From an uncultured Collinsella sp. (GTDB lineage Bacteria; Actinomycetota; Coriobacteriia; Coriobacteriales; Coriobacteriaceae), in NCBI GenBank assembly GCA_902465425.1, contig CABQNA010000078.1, forward strand, positions 1-6,933: a DNA stretch of 6,933 nucleotides, read 5' to 3'. This document shows, in pieces, positions 4,466 to 6,933 of this stretch (positions are counted from its first letter, which is position 1; every line of letters starts with the position of its first letter). A program made the translations under genes and the position numbers. Below the pieces are notes generated by a model that saw only the letters and a list, made by a program, of their open reading frames with translations, was not told the DNA's origin and did no database searches.

Positions 4466-6933
4466 TTGCGGCGACTCCGGTGCGGACAATACCGCCGCCA
4501 CCCGCCATGGACATAGAAGCGGGCGCCACGGCGGACAGGATCTCCTCGTGGTAGTCGGGCTCGCTCTGCGACTTGACGAACTCGACAATCTCGTTGATTT
4601 CGTCATCCGAGACAAAGCAGCCCTGGATACGGCGAGGCTTGCCCCAGTCGACCTTGGAGAACAGCATGTCGCCCAAACCGGTGAGCTTTTCGGCACCCAT
4701 CTGGTCGATGATGACGCGCGAGTCGATGCCCGTGGCGACATTAAAGGCGATGCGGTTGGTGATGTTGGCCTTGATAAGGCCCGTCACCACGTTTGAGCTG
4801 GGGCGCTGCGTGGCCACGATAAGATGAATACCGGCGGCACGGCCCAGCTGTGCAATACGCACGATCGAGGCCTCGACATCCTTACCGGCAACCATCATCA
4901 GGTCCGAGAGTTCATCAATGATGATGACCAAGTAGGGCATCTTTTGCGGCGGGTTGTCGTAATGCTCAAACTCGCCGGCGGCCTGCTTTTCGTTGTAGGT
5001 CGAGATCTTACGAACGCTAAGGCGCTCGAAGACCTTCAGGCGACGCTCCATCTCGGACACGGCCCATTGCAGAGCGCTCGCGGCCTGCTTGGGCTCGGTC
5101 ACCACGGGCACATAGAGATGCGGCAGACCGTTATAGCCCGCAAGCTCGACGCGCTTGGGGTCGACCATGATCAGGCGAACATCCTCGGGAAGAGCGCGCA
5201 TGAGCAGGGTCGTGATGATGGAATTGATCATCACCGACTTACCGGAACCCGTGGTACCGGCGATCAGCAGGTGGGGCATCTTGGCAAGGTCGGCGACGAC
5301 CGGCGTGCCCTCGGCATCGCGCCCGATTGCGAGCTCAAGCGGACCGCCCTTCACATAGGGCAGCACGTCGCCCAGGTTGACGTTCTGGCGCTTGCGATTG
5401 GGGATCTCGATGCCCACGAGCGAGGTGCCGGGGATCGGGGCAAAGATACGCACCGACTGGGCAGCGAGCGATAGCGCGATATCGTCCTCGAGGCTCGAAA
5501 TCTTGCTCACGCGCTCGCCCTCGCCAGGTTGCAGCTTAAAGGTCGTCACCGTGGGGCCGGCGATCCAGCCGACCACGCGGGCACTACGACCAAACTCCAG
5601 CAAGGTGGACTGAAGCGACTCGGCAGTCTGTTCCAGCTCCTTGTCAGAAGACGCGGAGGAAGCCGACTGCGGGTTGGCATGCAGAATCTCAAGTGGCGGA
5701 AGTTTGAGGCCGTCCTCTTCTTCGCCCTCGTTATCTGCGGCGCCGCCGTCCGCTCCCCCATCGCTAGCCGCAGCCGATTCGACAGCACTCAAGGCAGGCG
5801 CATCGGCAACCTTGGGATGCTTCAAGAAGTCGGGGATCTGAGGTGCTGCCGAGACAGGATTCACGGCAAACGGCGGCTCGGACTCGTCGATCTTATCGGG
5901 GTCGTCTTCCATCGAAAGCTGACCGGTTACCTGGTCGCGCTTTGCATGGCGACGCGGCAGCAAAGTTGTCTTTGCGGTCTCAATCGGAGCCTCGTCGTCC
6001 TCGTCATCGCCCTCGGTGAGCTCAATCTCGCTCTCGGACCAAGACGGGTCGGGCTCACTCGTATTGAGTTTGGGCGCAGCCTTGCCCTTCTTGGCATGGC
6101 GGCGCGGCAACAGCGTCGTCTTAGCGCGCTCAGCTTCCACGGCATCGGACACGTCGACAAACGGATCCTCGTCCTCGTCGTCATCGTCCAAAACCGGGTC
6201 CACATCGTTGCCCATGACCGTGGTCACGGCAGCATCGGAGCCCTTTTGACGAAGAATGCTCAGGTGAGGACGGGCAACGCCGGGCACCGACAGGGCCTCA
6301 TCGTCACCCCACGGACTCGCGTTAACATCGGCACGACGGCGCTCGGCAAAATCAGCCGCACGGTCGCGAGCAGAGCGCAAAACGCCGCCCACCGAAAAGC
6401 CGATGATGACCAGGCCCACGACGACAAGGCCCAACAGGACCACCATCGCGATAGGCTTACCCAGGGCATTCTGCAGCGCACTCGCAATAAACGCACCAAT
6501 GTAGCCACCCGAGGCGGACAGATTTTGCGGCGTGAACATAAGGTCGCACGAGTCGCTCGTACCTGGCACCATCAACGAAAGAATGGAGACGACGGCGATA
6601 AAGACCACGGCGCCGCCCGCAACAGAGCGCGCGTTGAGCGGCGAGTCCTCGCCTAAAAAGAGCGTGGCGGCAAACAGCAAAATGACGATCGGCAGCACGT
6701 AGGCGCCCAGACCAAAGCCCAAGTGGTAGAAACCGGCAACCGCAGCCGTAACGGGCGCAGTCGCCGGCGAAATCACGGCAATAAAGGACGCAATCGCCAA
6801 GACGGCAATGACCACGCCGGCGATATCGCGGTTGGCCGAGGGCTCGACCAAGGGCTCGAAATCATCGAACTCGGACTCGTGACCCTTATTGGCACGCAGA
6901 TGGGAACCGGCACCCTTAGCAGATGCCGGTTGG
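4205..6933 (-). CDS. ftsK: DNA translocase FtsK/SpoIIIE, start outside the window, frame broken near the 3' end
   Basis: FtsK pumps chromosomal DNA through the closing septum. The frame is open to base 6932, so the true start lies upstream; the in-frame TTG at 6851 is not credible because coding-like sequence continues above it. Four hydrophobic segments (about 6824-6384) form the membrane anchor. A long acidic linker (about 6370-5700) follows, with two copies of KTTLLPRRHAK. The motor starts at LKLPPLEIL and has Walker A GTTGSGKS (5258-5235) and Walker B LVIIIDE (4931-4911), then the beta-domain end VSDDEINEIVEFVKSQSEPDY. The motor frame stops at TGA 4460-4458. The winged-helix gamma domain (PLIWEAAHIVVESQLGSTSG, then GSKPREVLLDEEG) is in the +1 frame and ends at TGA 4207-4205. 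One extra base, a programmed shift or a sequence error would explain it. The family call is certain; the intactness is not. Confidence 0.93.
4212..4216 (-). promoter_or_regulatory. Ribosome binding site of the rodZ-like gene, inside the ftsK 3' end
   Basis: GGAGG lies six bases before the ATG at 4205 and is also the codons for the final Gly-Gly of the FtsK gamma frame (FGGF stop). With the TGATG overlap of stop and start it indicates translational coupling, and it fixes the rodZ start. Confidence 0.85.
4458..4515 (-). other. Likely position of the ftsK frame break
   Basis: Upstream of about 4515 only the motor frame gives FtsK-like protein (DYHEEILSAVAPASMSM), and downstream of 4465 only the +1 frame does. 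Between them lies a GC-rich stretch, GGTGGCGGCGGT (4502-4491), where one G too many would produce the shift; removing it gives MAGGGVLSAPESPQDDDPL, a natural linker. Alternatively the shift lies at CGA-TGA-T (4463-4457), where skipping the T would join RR directly to DPLIW. Confidence 0.7.
5940..5975 (-). repeat. Second copy of the AKTTLLPRRHAK peptide repeat in the FtsK linker
   Basis: These 12 codons encode AKTTLLPRRHAK, identical to the copy at 6090-6125, followed by RDQVTGQLS. The preceding residues are acidic (EGDDEDDEAP). Seven of the 12 codons differ synonymously from the other copy. Confidence 0.9.
6090..6125 (-). repeat. First copy of the AKTTLLPRRHAK peptide repeat in the FtsK linker
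   Basis: Twelve codons encode AKTTLLPRRHAK, followed by KGKAAPKLN, and come after an acidic run (DDDDEDEDPFVDV). The second copy begins 150 bases (50 codons) later. The matching context (acidic block, repeat, then L-N/S) suggests an old duplication of roughly 50 residues. Confidence 0.9.

Noticed and set aside
5529..6656. A 375-codon plus-strand open frame opposite ftsK
   Set aside because: It is in the same codon-complement register as the ftsK motor frame and has no recognisable protein features; it is a shadow of a GC-rich gene.
6849..6851. TTG at 6851 as the start of ftsK
   Set aside because: The frame is open up to the window edge with plausible protein (SHLRANKGHESEFDDFEP), there is no ribosome site before the TTG, and a cytoplasmic N-terminal segment is normal before the first helix.

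Overview
All six genes read on the minus strand, with gaps of 0 to 28 bases, and look like one transcription unit. In transcription order (high to low coordinate) they are: a DNA translocase FtsK/SpoIIIE (start lies beyond base 6933), a RodZ-like helix-turn-helix membrane protein, a YajQ-family protein, the ribosomal protein S12 methylthiotransferase RimO, the phosphatidylglycerophosphate synthase PgsA, and the first 43 codons of a CinA C-terminal-domain protein (runs off at base 1).

The order ftsK - rodZ-like (ymfM) - pgsA - cinA, usually followed by recA, is a known conserved arrangement in Gram-positive bacteria. The high GC content, the near absence of TTA, CTA and TCA codons, and the protein style (Asp/Thr-rich outer tails, Arg/Gly-rich linkers) suggest a high-GC Gram-positive. 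An actinobacterium of the Coriobacteriia, such as Collinsella, is my best guess. That is inference, not a database match.

Region by region: 1-131 CinA-type amidohydrolase (partial); 144-782 pgsA; 792-2141 rimO; 2170-2667 yajQ; 2694-4205 rodZ-like; 4205-6933 ftsK. No gap is long enough to hide another gene, and I see no convincing promoter, terminator, RNA gene, CRISPR array or mobile element. The promoter is probably upstream of ftsK, outside the window.

Together the genes cover chromosome segregation at the septum (FtsK), cell-shape or envelope organisation (RodZ-like), anionic phospholipid synthesis (PgsA), ribosome modification (RimO), a nucleotide-binding regulator or chaperone-like protein (YajQ) and pyridine-nucleotide salvage (CinA/PncC).

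This is mostly a housekeeping locus, and I do not find a new defence or mobile system. The points that deserve a second look are: a reading-frame break in ftsK that separates the motor from the DNA-reading gamma domain; a 12-residue peptide repeated exactly in the FtsK linker with heavily diverged codons; and a lysine-free, arginine/glycine/tyrosine-rich cytoplasmic region in the RodZ-like protein, opposite a lysine-rich outer region.
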